The notes under the pieces are model-generated. The model ran no database searches. It was given only the letters and a program-made list of their open reading frames with translations, and had not been told where the DNA came from. A program made the translations under genes and the position numbers. From Granulosicoccus sp964390335 (GTDB lineage Bacteria; Pseudomonadota; Gammaproteobacteria; Granulosicoccales; Granulosicoccaceae), in NCBI GenBank assembly GCA_964390335.1, contig CAYMHU010000007.1:1-64000 (forward strand): 64,000 bases of DNA, in the 5' to 3' direction. Below are positions 28,075 to 37,147 of the stretch, piece by piece (positions within the stretch are counted from its first letter, which is position 1; every line of letters begins with the position of its first letter).

Positions 28075-28605
28075 TTATTTAACGCAGAAACGATCAAAAC
28101 TCTTTTGATACCGAGCCATCGCTAACACGGTGTTATCCATATCTTCAGGCGTTAGCAAGGAGCGTAAGCGACGCTCAAGTGAAACCACTCGTTTTCCTAA
28201 ATCCTGGCATTGTCGTTGTTTTTTAGCAGCGTCTTGAGCGGCTGGATTGACAGCTGTTGCAGCGGCAACCGCTGGTTTCGGTGTTTGCACGCGGCGCGCA
28301 GGCGCAGAGCTGGTTTCTGGAGCGTAGTTAAGCTTAGAAATAGTCACCGGCTGTGCTGGTACTGCTGGGGTTTGCGCAGGCGCTGCTGAACTGGCCGTTA
28401 CCGCGTTTTGCTGTTTTGGTCGCTGAGTGTTTTCACCTGTGGCTGAATTGACTGTTTTATAATCGACGCCAGCGGGTGGTGGATTGGGTGAAAAGGTAAT
28501 GGAGCCGTCTGGTTCAATCCACCGATACAGCTTTTCGGCCTGTACTGATGCACTTCCAATTAGCAATATACTGCAGGCGATTACTTGGGTTATGGTTGTT
28601 TTCAT
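28075..28605 (-). CDS. Secreted DUF4124-domain protein
   Basis: This 176-residue protein has a signal peptide (about 1-23, ending SASVQA). A DUF4124 domain (EKLYRWIEPDGSITFSPNPPPAGVDY, about 24-50) is followed by an Ala/Pro/Gln-rich linker and a C-terminal helical segment with several Cys and Arg (CQDLGKRVVSLERRLRSLL). DUF4124 proteins are periplasmic or envelope-associated, and their function is not known. A longer reading frame upstream overlaps crcB in antisense and is not used. Confidence 0.8.
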   Translation of the reverse strand: MKTTITQVIACSILLIGSASVQAEKLYRWIEPDGSITFSPNPPPAGVDYKTVNSATGENTQRPKQQNAVTASSAAPAQTPAVPAQPVTISKLNYAPETSSAPARRVQTPKPAVAAATAVNPAAQDAAKKQRQCQDLGKRVVSLERRLRSLLTPEDMDNTVLAMARYQKSFDRFCVK

Positions 28606-28669
28606 ACGTTCAGCCGTTTTGCGATAGAGTCCACGAAAGACAAATGCAATCTCAATGCCGATGACTTCC

Positions 28670-29044
28670 ATGGTGAATCTTCTAAGTGTAGCTGCTGGTG
28701 GAGCAATTGGCGCCAGCGCACGTTTTCTAGTGGGCGTGGCGATCGGCTCGCAGCCAGACCGGTTTCCGTGGGCCACTCTGACGGTCAACCTGTTAGGTTG
28801 CTTTACTGCGGGTGCGCTTAGCGCATGGCTAATGACGCGTGGTTCGTTGTCGGCCAATGCCGTGCTGTTTCTCAGCACGGGATTGTTGGGCGGATTCACC
28901 ACATTTTCCGCCTTTTCGGTTGAGTCGCTGCGCTTGGCGGAATCTGGCCAGACATCGCTGGCGGCGATCAATATCTTCACCAACTTAGTTGGCTGCCTGC
29001 TGGCAGTTACAGTGGGCTGGTTATTGGCGCGCTCCTTGGCGTAG
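28670..29044 (+). CDS. crcB: Fluoride efflux channel CrcB/Fluc
   Basis: This 124-residue protein has four transmembrane helices. It forms a dual-topology dimeric fluoride channel that relieves F- toxicity. Visible signatures are GGAIGASARF, the NLLGCFTAG segment with the conserved Asn, and GLLGGFTTFSAFSVE with the paired Phe residues lining the pore. An alternative ATG lies five codons upstream at 28655. I looked for a fluoride riboswitch in the short divergent space with the DUF4124 gene and do not see one. Confidence 0.93.
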   Translation: MVNLLSVAAGGAIGASARFLVGVAIGSQPDRFPWATLTVNLLGCFTAGALSAWLMTRGSLSANAVLFLSTGLLGGFTTFSAFSVESLRLAESGQTSLAAINIFTNLVGCLLAVTVGWLLARSLA

Positions 29045-29113
29045 ACCTGTGTATCCTGCACCGACTTCGGCTATTCTAGTAGCTTCTCATTAACATTAAA
29101 AAAAGCGATTCCC

Positions 29114-30397
29114 ATGCTCGATCAAAAACTCTTACGCAATGACCTGAGTTTCGTCGCTGAAAGACAGCAAGTTCGTAACCTTGTCATCGACGAGGCCCAA
29201 TTCGAAGAATTAGAGGCCAAGCGTAAAGTTGTCCAACAGCGATGCGAGGAATTGCAGGCAAGCCGGAATTTACGCTCCAAAGCCATTGGTCAGGCCAAAG
29301 CAAAAGGGGAGGATGCGCAGCCATTGCTGGATGAAGTTGCGAAACTCGGAGACGAATTGAAAGCCGCAGAAACTGAACTGAGTGAGGTTCAGGAATCGTT
29401 GTTGGATTTAATGCACAGCTTGCCCAACTTAGTCCATGAGTCTGTACCTGCTGGCAAAGATGAAAACGATAATTTAGAAATACGCAAGGTTGGAACGCCG
29501 CGCGAATTCAATTTTGAGCCGCTGGACCATGTCGATATCGGAGCACGAGCGGCAGGACTGGATTTTGAAACCGCGACCAAGCTAACCGGTTCTAGATTCG
29601 CGGTGATGCGAGGCGAGGTGGCACAAATGCACCGGGCGTTAGTTCAGCTGATGATCGATACGCACACGCTTGAGCATGGTTATACCGAGATTAATGTGCC
29701 TGCGATTGTCAATAGCGACACCTTAACAGGTACAGGCCAATTGCCTAAGTTTGAAGAAGACCTGTTCAAGCTACGCGCCGATAATGAATATTATTTAATC
29801 CCGACATCTGAAGTGCCGGTAACCAATACAGTGCGCGACACCATAGTCGATGCAGACCAGCTTCCGATGCGTTATACCTGTCACAGCATGTGTTTTCGAT
29901 CTGAAGCTGGTTCCTATGGTCGAGATACAAGAGGTCTGATTCGACAGCATCAGTTTGAAAAAGTGGAAATGGTGCAAATCGTCAAGCCACATGATTCATG
30001 GCAAGCGCTTGAAGACATGACGTCGCATGCGGAAGCCATCTTACAGAAACTTGAACTGCCCTATAGAGTCGTAGCGTTGTGTGGTGGCGATATTGGATTT
30101 TCCGCTGCAAAAACGTTCGACCTAGAAGTGTGGTTGCCAGCGCAGAACACTTATCGTGAAATTTCATCCGTTAGTAATTGTACTGATTTTCAAGCCAGGC
30201 GTATGCAAGCGCGGTACCGAAACCCGGACACCCGTAAAACAGAACTTCTGCATACCTTGAATGGGTCTGGTTTGGCGGTTGGGCGAACGCTGGTAGCTGT
30301 ATTGGAGAACTATCAGCAGCAGGATGGTTCAGTGTTGGTACCCAGCGCGTTGCAACCCTATATGCAAGGCAAGCAATCTATATTAAATGCGGGTTAA
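29114..30397 (+). CDS. serS: Seryl-tRNA synthetase
   Basis: SerS charges tRNA-Ser and tRNA-Sec. The 427-residue class II synthetase begins MLDQKLLRNDL. It has the long antiparallel coiled-coil arm (about 28-105) for the tRNA long variable arm, motif 2 with FRSEAGSYGRDTRGLIRQHQF, and motif 3 with NGSGLAVGRTLVAVLEN. The sequence upstream has an A-rich stretch (AAAAAAAGCG) near the start. It is not in an obvious operon with crcB. Confidence 0.98.
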   Translation: MLDQKLLRNDLSFVAERQQVRNLVIDEAQFEELEAKRKVVQQRCEELQASRNLRSKAIGQAKAKGEDAQPLLDEVAKLGDELKAAETELSEVQESLLDLMHSLPNLVHESVPAGKDENDNLEIRKVGTPREFNFEPLDHVDIGARAAGLDFETATKLTGSRFAVMRGEVAQMHRALVQLMIDTHTLEHGYTEINVPAIVNSDTLTGTGQLPKFEEDLFKLRADNEYYLIPTSEVPVTNTVRDTIVDADQLPMRYTCHSMCFRSEAGSYGRDTRGLIRQHQFEKVEMVQIVKPHDSWQALEDMTSHAEAILQKLELPYRVVALCGGDIGFSAAKTFDLEVWLPAQNTYREISSVSNCTDFQARRMQARYRNPDTRKTELLHTLNGSGLAVGRTLVAVLENYQQQDGSVLVPSALQPYMQGKQSILNAG

Positions 30398-30422
30398 CAA
30401 CCGACTATTCGCAAACGTTAAC

Positions 30423-31709
30423 ATGCTAAAACGCTACCTGTTTTGTGTGGCGTTTTTAGTCGCGTATTCAAGTCAGTTGTACGCGCAAACCACACTATCA
30501 TTATTTTCACTAACTGAGCGCACGGGGTCTAATGCGCAAAATGGTTCGTTGTTTGCCGACGGGTTTGCGGACTACCTATATTTACTCAACCAGCGAGATG
30601 ATGGCATCGGTGGTGCTCGCATTGATCTGCAGGAATGCGAAACGGCTGGAAAAAACACTGCGATTCGTCGCTGTTATGAATCAGCCCGCACGCACGACGC
30701 ATTAGCTATAAGCACCTCATCATTAGCTGAGTTACACACCTTAACCGTTAATGCCAATACAGATAAAATCCCGTTTTTGACTGCAGGGCAAGGATTATCG
30801 GTGTCGGCGCGGGGTCAGCATTTTCCATGGACGTTTGTATACCCAACCACTCCATGGTCACAGCTGAGTGCAATATTGGGATACATAAACTCGGTTACCG
30901 AGTTGCGTGGACAAACAATCGGCTTTCTGTTTCCTGATACCCGGTTTGGCAATGAGCCTTTATCACTGCTTGAAGCTTTTTCGGCAGCTTTTGAATTTGA
31001 GATTGCCCAATACCCGACTCGAGAACAAGATTTACATGATCAGTCTTTACAGTGGTTTCATATCCGTAAAGGTCAGCCGGACTGGATTATTATTTGGGAT
31101 AACGGTTTAATGAGCACCGTGGCGATAAAGCATGCCGTCAATATTCGGTTTCCTAAAGATCGTATAGTGGGTAATGCCGTGTTGAGTTCACATGCTAATT
31201 TCGCGACCTTGGGCAAAAAAGCAAACGGCTATTTAACTGTTAATTACGTGGCAATGGGTCAGCGCTTTCCGGTTATTCAACAAATACTTAAAAACGTCGT
31301 TGATGCAGGAATCAGCCGCGTGTCATCGCGCGATCTTGTGGGTAGTGTTTACTATAACCGCGGTGTGCTAAGCGCGGTTATTTTGTCTGAAGCGATAAAA
31401 ATTGCTCAAGCAAAAACCGGCGATGGACAGATACGACGTACCGACATGCGATACGGATTAGAAAATGTTCGAATAGATAACGCTAAATTGTCTGAGTTGG
31501 GTTTGTCCGGTTTAACAAGCGAAATTATCGGGTCTTGCTCTGATCATGAAGGTGGCTCGGTGTATATCCAGCAATGGAATGGTACCGATTGGCAGCAGCG
31601 CAGTGAGTATATCGAACCCACGAGTTCTCTTGCTCGTTCGTTGCTAGAAGAGGTCGCTGTTGCTTTTGCGTCTGAAAACCCCGGTTGGGACAGGCCAACT
31701 TGCCCCTAG
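30423..31709 (+). CDS. Periplasmic ABC-type substrate-binding protein (branched-chain amino acid type), orphan
   Basis: This 428-residue protein has a signal peptide (about 1-22, ending QLYAQ). Its mature region resembles Peripla_BP_6/LivJ-like type I binding proteins: an early FADGFADYLYLLNQRDDGIGG stretch, TIGFLFPDTRFGNE, and PDWIIIWDNGLMSTVAIKHA. No permease or ATPase gene is beside it, so it may serve a distant transporter or act as a sensor partner. The ATG at 30423 opens the signal peptide; a frame from 30387 overlaps serS. The ligand is unknown. Confidence 0.8.
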   Translation: MLKRYLFCVAFLVAYSSQLYAQTTLSLFSLTERTGSNAQNGSLFADGFADYLYLLNQRDDGIGGARIDLQECETAGKNTAIRRCYESARTHDALAISTSSLAELHTLTVNANTDKIPFLTAGQGLSVSARGQHFPWTFVYPTTPWSQLSAILGYINSVTELRGQTIGFLFPDTRFGNEPLSLLEAFSAAFEFEIAQYPTREQDLHDQSLQWFHIRKGQPDWIIIWDNGLMSTVAIKHAVNIRFPKDRIVGNAVLSSHANFATLGKKANGYLTVNYVAMGQRFPVIQQILKNVVDAGISRVSSRDLVGSVYYNRGVLSAVILSEAIKIAQAKTGDGQIRRTDMRYGLENVRIDNAKLSELGLSGLTSEIIGSCSDHEGGSVYIQQWNGTDWQQRSEYIEPTSSLARSLLEEVAVAFASENPGWDRPTCP

Positions 31710-31791
31710 TCTTGTTATCATCTGTTTATTCGCATATACCAATCGCTTTGATTCATCGACGCAAACAATCGCAAACGACACACTGGCCGCA

Positions 31792-32223
31792 ATGAGTGAA
31801 CAATCGAAAATCGTAATAGATAAGGACAACACAACGCCATCGATGCGTACGACGGCTATGCCGGCCGATACAAACCCGGCGGGCGATATTTTTGGCGGAT
31901 GGATTCTATCGCAAATGGATTTGGCAGGTGGTAGTCATGCCTACTTCGTTGCTCAAGGGCGTGTAGCCACAGTGGCAGTTACGGGCATGCAATTCCATTT
32001 ACCTGTGTATGTTGGTGATGAAGTATCGTGTTACTGCGCTACGCATTCTGTTGGTACCACGTCCATAACGGTCCTGGTAGAAACCTGGGTTAGACGGCGT
32101 CGACTAGAGAATTCAGTCAAGGTCACCGAAGGCTTGTTTACGTTTGTTGCACTAGATGAGAACAGCAACCCACGGCCGGTGAATGATTTTGATCCCGATC
32201 TGGATCGGAAACATCATGAATAA
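31792..32223 (+). CDS. Acyl-CoA thioesterase (YciA-type hotdog)
   Basis: This 143-residue single hotdog-fold protein resembles YciA. It has PADTNPAGDIFGGWILSQMD (the HGG/FGG active-site helix with Asn/Asp), VAVTGMQFHLPVYVGDEVSC, and the acidic tail VNDFDPDLD. It hydrolyses acyl-CoA esters, and YciA prefers short and medium chains. The aacS gene starts inside its last codons, with an 8-nt overlap, so the two are translationally coupled. That suggests a shared role in acyl-CoA balance. Confidence 0.9.
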   Translation: MSEQSKIVIDKDNTTPSMRTTAMPADTNPAGDIFGGWILSQMDLAGGSHAYFVAQGRVATVAVTGMQFHLPVYVGDEVSCYCATHSVGTTSITVLVETWVRRRRLENSVKVTEGLFTFVALDENSNPRPVNDFDPDLDRKHHE

Positions 32224-34174
32224 AATATTATGGCAACCGTCAGCAAACCAAATTGCGCAAACACCGGTTGAGCGTTTTCGTCAGCAAGTGAATATTGACT
32301 TTGGAGAAAACCTACAAAGTTATACTGAGTTGCATGCCTGGTCTATTAAAAACCCAGAATCATTTTGGGCCAGTGTCTGGACATTCACCGATATCATCAG
32401 TGAGCATCGTGGAGACACCGTGTTGGAAAATCCGGCTGCAATGCCGGGTGCTAAATGGTTCCCGGATGCGCGGCTGAACTATGCGCAAAATTTACTGCGT
32501 CGTCGTGATGATGCTGTAGCGATTATATTTCGCCCGGAAAACGGCCAAGAACAAACTGTAAGTTACGCACAATTAAATGCTCAGGTCGCATCATTGGCCA
32601 GAGCATTTAAATCTGCTGGTGTCACAGTAGGCGATAAGGTGGCTGGTTTTGTCCCTAACATGCCGCAGGCTATTATTGCGATGCTCGCAGCATCCAGTAT
32701 TGGTGCAGTGTGGTCATCGTGTTCGCCCGACTTCGGTATTAATGGGGTACTGGATCGTTTTGGTCAAATTGAACCAAAGGTGCTGATAACCGCTGATGGG
32801 TATCACTACAATGGCAAAGTGCATGATTCGTTGGCGTTAGTGAGCGAACTGATACCCCAATTGCCCAGCGTGGAAATGGTTGCAATCATTGACTATGTGC
32901 AGCAAGGGCAGTTGACCGGGCCCGCCAAAACGATTGCAAAGAGTTTCCATGACTTGTGCCACGATGATGGCAACAACACGCCGGAATTCGTTGCACTGCC
33001 TTTTGATCACCCGTTGTTTATCATGTTTAGCTCCGGTACAACCGGTAAACCTAAATGCATAGTTCATGGTGCCGGTGGCACCTTGCTACAGCATGTTAAA
33101 GAGCATCAATTTCATGTTGGTTTACAACGAGATGAAAAGCTGTTCTTTTTCACTACGTGCGGTTGGATGATGTGGAATTGGTTGGTAACGGGATTGGCAA
33201 CCCAAGCCACCTTACTGCTTTATGATGGTTCTCCGTTTTACCCAGACGGCAATGTTATCTTTAACTTCGCACAGGAATCCGGCATGCACTATCTTGGCAC
33301 GTCGGCCAAATTTATTGATGCGTGTAATAAAGCAGGCATTGAACCTGTCAATACCCATAATCTAACTGAGCTTAAAAGCGTATTGTCTACGGGTTCGCCA
33401 TTGGTACCAGAAAGTTTTGATTATGTATATGACAAAATCAAATCTGATGTTTGTTTATCTTCCATGTCAGGTGGTACCGACATAGTGTCATGTTTCGCGC
33501 TAGGCAACCCGGCCTTGCCTGTGTATCGTGGGGAATTGCAGTGCATTGGCTTGGGTTTAGATGTTCAAGCATATTCCGATAACGGCGAGCCGCTACCGAT
33601 TGGCGAGAAAGGCGAGCTAGTGTGTGTAAAACCTTTTCCGTGTATGCCGGTTGGCTTCTACAATGATCCAGATGGCAGTCGATACCATGATGCTTACTTC
33701 GACCGGTTTGATAACGTATGGTGCCATGGAGATTACATCAGTGTGACTGAGCAAGCCGGAATGATCATTTACGGGCGCTCCGATGCGGTGTTGAACCCGG
33801 GTGGCGTACGTATAGGCACAGCCGAAATATACAGACAGGTTGAGCAGTTCGATGAAATCGTTGAATCGCTTGTAATTGCGCAACAATGGGAAGGCGATGT
33901 CAGGGTGGTGTTGTTTGTCCGGCTACGCGATAAGCAAGTCTTAAATGACAAGTTAATTGACCGGCTTAAAAAACATATTCGTCACAATACAACTCCTCGT
34001 CATGTGCCCGAGCGCATCGTACAGGTGGCCGATATCCCGCGCACACGCAGCGGAAAAATTGTGGAGCTGGCTGTACGCAAAGTGGTTCATGGAGATTCGG
34101 TGGATAATGTCGAGGCGCTGGCTAATCCAGAAGCGCTGGCGTTTTTCAAAGATATCCCTGAACTTGCCCAGTAG
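32216..34174 (+). CDS. Acetoacetyl-CoA synthetase (acetoacetate-CoA ligase)
   Basis: This ANL-superfamily adenylating enzyme has 652 residues, the usual size for acetoacetate-CoA ligase. The N-terminal ACAS_N region shows WSIKNPESFWASVW. The A3 phosphate-binding loop is FSSGTTGKPKCIVHG, STGSPLVPESFDY matches the A5 neighbourhood, and the C-terminal hinge is YGRSDAVLNPGGVRIG with the end PRTRSGKIVELAVRKVVHG. That lysine is the catalytic one. It activates acetoacetate for ketone-body or polyhydroxyalkanoate-linked use. Confidence 0.94.
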   Translation: MNKILWQPSANQIAQTPVERFRQQVNIDFGENLQSYTELHAWSIKNPESFWASVWTFTDIISEHRGDTVLENPAAMPGAKWFPDARLNYAQNLLRRRDDAVAIIFRPENGQEQTVSYAQLNAQVASLARAFKSAGVTVGDKVAGFVPNMPQAIIAMLAASSIGAVWSSCSPDFGINGVLDRFGQIEPKVLITADGYHYNGKVHDSLALVSELIPQLPSVEMVAIIDYVQQGQLTGPAKTIAKSFHDLCHDDGNNTPEFVALPFDHPLFIMFSSGTTGKPKCIVHGAGGTLLQHVKEHQFHVGLQRDEKLFFFTTCGWMMWNWLVTGLATQATLLLYDGSPFYPDGNVIFNFAQESGMHYLGTSAKFIDACNKAGIEPVNTHNLTELKSVLSTGSPLVPESFDYVYDKIKSDVCLSSMSGGTDIVSCFALGNPALPVYRGELQCIGLGLDVQAYSDNGEPLPIGEKGELVCVKPFPCMPVGFYNDPDGSRYHDAYFDRFDNVWCHGDYISVTEQAGMIIYGRSDAVLNPGGVRIGTAEIYRQVEQFDEIVESLVIAQQWEGDVRVVLFVRLRDKQVLNDKLIDRLKKHIRHNTTPRHVPERIVQVADIPRTRSGKIVELAVRKVVHGDSVDNVEALANPEALAFFKDIPELAQ

Positions 34175-34187
34175 GGAGTTGGTCCGC

Positions 34188-34739
34188 ATGAGCAACAATG
34201 TATCAGGCAGCTTGGATGATCTACAGGAGCTGTTGAGCGCAAAAAAGTTACCACCCGTGCATTTGTGGGAGCCGGATAACGTTCGCGATATCGATATTCG
34301 CATCGCACGTAATGGCGATTGGTTCTACAATGGAAGCCTGATACAGCGGAAACGCATGGTGACCTTATTCTCCACCGTACTCCGGGTTGATGATGACGAA
34401 AACACCTATTTGGTCACTCCACACGAGAAACTGCGGATTGTGGTTGAGGATGCGCCGTTCACTGCTGTGCTATTGGAAACACGCGGCGCTGGTCCGGAGC
34501 AAGTACTCATTTTTACAACTAACACCGGGGAGCAGGTTGTTGCGGATAAGGAGCATCCGATTTACGTAAAGTATCAGCAAACCAATGGTGAGCCATCACC
34601 GTATGTCTTGGTACGTGATCGTTTGCATGCGCTGATATCCCGAGCCGTTTTTTATGAGTTAGCTGAGCTCAGCGTGCAACAAGGCGATATGTACGGTGTG
34701 TATAGTTCAGGTGAGTTTATGCCCATGGCGCAGCGGTAG
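34188..34739 (+). CDS. DUF1285 family protein
   Basis: This 183-residue cytoplasmic protein matches DUF1285: PPVHLWEPDNVRDIDIRIARNGDWFYNGSLI, then MVTLFSTVLR and YLVTPHEKLRIVVEDAPF. Function is unknown. AGGGAG lies before the ATG at 34188, 13 nt after the aacS stop, so it joins the thioesterase-aacS transcription unit. No catalytic motif is visible. Confidence 0.85.
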   Translation: MSNNVSGSLDDLQELLSAKKLPPVHLWEPDNVRDIDIRIARNGDWFYNGSLIQRKRMVTLFSTVLRVDDDENTYLVTPHEKLRIVVEDAPFTAVLLETRGAGPEQVLIFTTNTGEQVVADKEHPIYVKYQQTNGEPSPYVLVRDRLHALISRAVFYELAELSVQQGDMYGVYSSGEFMPMAQR

Positions 34740-34751
34740 CTTTATTCCTTT

Positions 34752-34783
34752 ATGACTAGTTTACTCAATGACTAGCTTACTCG
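34752..34783 (+). repeat. 16-nt tandem near-duplication at the ccmA start
   Basis: ATGACTAGTTTACTCA (34752-34767) is followed directly by ATGACTAGCTTACTCG (34768-34783), differing at two of 16 positions. The second copy is the ccmA start. The first copy has an ATG in another frame that reads through it. A recent local duplication is likely. Confidence 0.8.
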
Positions 34784-35400
34784 AAGCTGAAAACATATCC
34801 GTGTGGCGCGGAGATAATCTATTACTGCATGAGGTGAATTTAAGCATCGATTCCGGTGATATTGTTCAAGTGCTGGGTGCTAATGGCAGTGGCAAAACAA
34901 CACTGTTAAGAATTCTATGTGGCATCGGTATCGCGGATGACGGCGAAGTGCTGTGGCGTGGTGAAACGATAACCCGTGCGCGGGATCAGTTTCATGCAGA
35001 GTTGTTATATCTGGGCCACAAAAGCGGCATCAAAAGTAGCCTGACACCAATTGAGAACTTACTATTTTTTAGTGAACTTGCGGGTGTTAAAAATTCAGAA
35101 GACGTTCGGCAAAATATACTGGCTGCGCTAACAGAATTGGCGTTGCAGGATAAAGCTAACATCCCGTGTAAGAATTTGTCGGCGGGACAACAACGGCGGG
35201 TGTCGCTCGCGCGACTTATCCTTGAACCTGCGACCTTGTGGGTGCTCGATGAGCCGCTGACTGCACTGGATACAGCTGGGTTGCAATGGGTCGAAAACCG
35301 GGTTGCCATGCATGTAGAAAAAGGCGGTGCAGTTGTATTGACGTCGCACACCAATTTCAATGCCGGGCCGTTATCGGTTAGAAGATTCGAGCTAACTTAA
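34768..35400 (+). CDS. ccmA: Haem exporter ATP-binding protein CcmA
   Basis: CcmA is the ATPase of the CcmABCD complex, which loads haem onto the chaperone CcmE for cytochrome c maturation. The 210-residue ABC domain has Walker A GANGSGKTT (37-45), the signature NLSAGQQRR and Walker B WVLDEPLTALD. It is the first gene of a complete ccmABCDEFGH run, all on one strand with mostly short gaps or overlaps. The start codon lies inside a 16-nt tandem duplication. Confidence 0.97.
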   Translation: MTSLLEAENISVWRGDNLLLHEVNLSIDSGDIVQVLGANGSGKTTLLRILCGIGIADDGEVLWRGETITRARDQFHAELLYLGHKSGIKSSLTPIENLLFFSELAGVKNSEDVRQNILAALTELALQDKANIPCKNLSAGQQRRVSLARLILEPATLWVLDEPLTALDTAGLQWVENRVAMHVEKGGAVVLTSHTNFNAGPLSVRRFELT

Positions 35401-35401
35401 T

Positions 35402-36121
35402 ATGAGCACGATCCCCCAGCAAGTAATAAACGAACCGGTTGGTATTGTTCGCCTGTTGTTTTGTGTTTGTAAAAGAGAGCTGTCAATAGCCATCCGAAAA
35501 CCAGGGCAGTGGTTAAATCCGTTATTGTTTTTTGTCATTGTAGTGACCTTATTTCCACTGGGTGTGGGGCCGAGTCCTAACACACTGTCCTTAATTGCGC
35601 CTGGTGTGCTGTGGGTCAGCGCTTTGCTCGCAGTGTTATTGTCGCTGGATTCATTATTTGCATCCGATTATGTCGATGGCACGCTGGAACAACTCGTTTT
35701 AAGCGAGCAGTCTTTATCAATAATTGTGTTGGGTAAAGTTCTATCTCATTGGTTACTCAGTGGCGTTCCGTTACTCATAATATCCCCGCTTTTAGCAATG
35801 TTAATAAACCTACCCACATCAGCATTGCCGGAGTTAATGCTCAGTTTGTTTCTGGGTACGTTAACCATGAGTCTGCTTGGCGCAATTGGTGCCGCGCTGA
35901 CTGTTGGATTGAACCAGGCGGGTGTTTTGTTGTCTTTACTTGTACTGCCGCTAACGGTACCAGTACTCATTTTCGGGAGTTCAGCGGTTGCCGCAGCCGC
36001 GACTGATTTGCCTGCGAATGGCCAGTTATTTTTGTTGGCAGCACTGGCGGTACTTGGCTTGGCGTTAGCGCCCTTTACGGCTGCCGCTGCATTACGAATT
36101 GGTGTGTCCGGAAGCAACTAG
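35402..36121 (+). CDS. ccmB: Haem exporter membrane protein CcmB
   Basis: This 239-residue protein has six hydrophobic helices. It is the permease partner of CcmA, beginning with the cytoplasmic RELSIAIRKPGQWLNPLLFF segment. The FASDYVDGTLEQLVLS loop is typical of CcmB. It starts one base after the ccmA stop. A 77-nt gap follows before ccmC, the largest within the first part of the operon. Confidence 0.95.
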   Translation: MSTIPQQVINEPVGIVRLLFCVCKRELSIAIRKPGQWLNPLLFFVIVVTLFPLGVGPSPNTLSLIAPGVLWVSALLAVLLSLDSLFASDYVDGTLEQLVLSEQSLSIIVLGKVLSHWLLSGVPLLIISPLLAMLINLPTSALPELMLSLFLGTLTMSLLGAIGAALTVGLNQAGVLLSLLVLPLTVPVLIFGSSAVAAAATDLPANGQLFLLAALAVLGLALAPFTAAAALRIGVSGSN

Positions 36122-36198
36122 GTTGCGAATGCACTGTCTAACGAGCACGCCCAATGGGATTTCCTATAATATTAAGAATTTAGCGAGAGATTGCCTGC

Positions 36199-36942
36199 TT
36201 GTTTAAGTGGATCCATTATTTTGGTTCGTCGCCATTTGTGTTCCGCCTTGCCCGTGTGCTCAGCCCGTGGGTGGGCATTGCGTGCCTATTGGTCATGCTG
36301 GTCGGTTTGTATTTGGGACTGGTCGTAGCACCAGCGGACTACGAGCAAGGTGAGAGCTATCGCATCATTTATGCGCACGTACCCGCGGCCTGGATGTCCA
36401 TGTTTGTGTACGTCGTGATGGCTGTTTCTAGCGCGATTTTTCTGATTTGGCGTATGAAGCTTGCAGATATCGTTGCCCAAGCATCTGCGCCTATCGGCGC
36501 ATCGTTCACACTTATTGCATTATTCACCGGGTCGCTTTGGGGTAAACCCATGTGGGGTACTTGGTGGATTTGGGATGCGCGCTTAACGTCGGAGTTATTG
36601 CTGTTGTTTTTGTACTTAGGCTATATCGCGTTGCGACACGCCATTGAGCATCCACAATCGGCAGCCAGAGCCGCAGCTGTTTTGGCCGTGGTCGGCGTTA
36701 TCAATATCCCTATTATTCATTACTCGGTGGAATGGTGGAACACCTTGCATCAGCCAGCGACCATCACGAAGCTGGATAAGCCGTCAATGCATATCAGTAT
36801 GCTAAAGCCGTTGTTGCTGATGGTGCTCGGATCGCAGTTGTTGTATTTCTATATTTTGTTGGTGCGTGTGAAATCCGGCATTCTGAATCGAGAGTCCAGA
36901 GCGTCGTGGGTTGCAAAATTGATCGAGGAAAACCGTGTCTGA
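36199..36942 (+). CDS. ccmC: Haem handling protein CcmC
   Basis: CcmC is a 247-residue six-helix protein of the haem-handling family. It attaches haem to CcmE in the periplasm. The tryptophan-rich WWD motif is seen as GTWWIWDARLTSELLLL, and two conserved periplasmic His lie near YAHVPAAW and at IHYSVEWWNTLHQ. Translation begins at TTG, with GCGAGAGA 8-15 nt upstream. No ATG in frame gives the conserved N terminus. Confidence 0.96.
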   Translation: MFKWIHYFGSSPFVFRLARVLSPWVGIACLLVMLVGLYLGLVVAPADYEQGESYRIIYAHVPAAWMSMFVYVVMAVSSAIFLIWRMKLADIVAQASAPIGASFTLIALFTGSLWGKPMWGTWWIWDARLTSELLLLFLYLGYIALRHAIEHPQSAARAAAVLAVVGVINIPIIHYSVEWWNTLHQPATITKLDKPSMHISMLKPLLLMVLGSQLLYFYILLVRVKSGILNRESRASWVAKLIEENRV

Positions 36943-37144
36943 CCTAGAGTCTTTTTTTCACATGGGTGGCTACGCCATGTATGTATGGCCGTCTTTTGCG
37001 TTATCCGCATTGGTTATACTGGCCAATGTGTATTTTTCCAGACGCGAATACAAAAACGTCGTGCATGAGACGGTTCGACGTCATCGCGCTAAACAGGCAC
37101 AAAACAAGCAGGCACAACAGAGTGCAGCGGACAAACAGGGTTAA
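36935..37144 (+). CDS. ccmD: Haem exporter protein CcmD
   Basis: This 69-residue protein has one transmembrane helix, preceded by FFHMGGYAMYVWPSF, the conserved CcmD entry, and followed by a basic coiled tail. It aids release of holo-CcmE from CcmABC. The start is GTG and it overlaps the ccmC end by 8 nt. Confidence 0.94.
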   Translation: MSDLESFFHMGGYAMYVWPSFALSALVILANVYFSRREYKNVVHETVRRHRAKQAQNKQAQQSAADKQG

Positions 37145-37147
37145 GTG

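Noticed and set aside
28606..28669. Fluoride riboswitch before crcB
   Set aside because: The space is short and the conserved crcB-motif pattern was not found.
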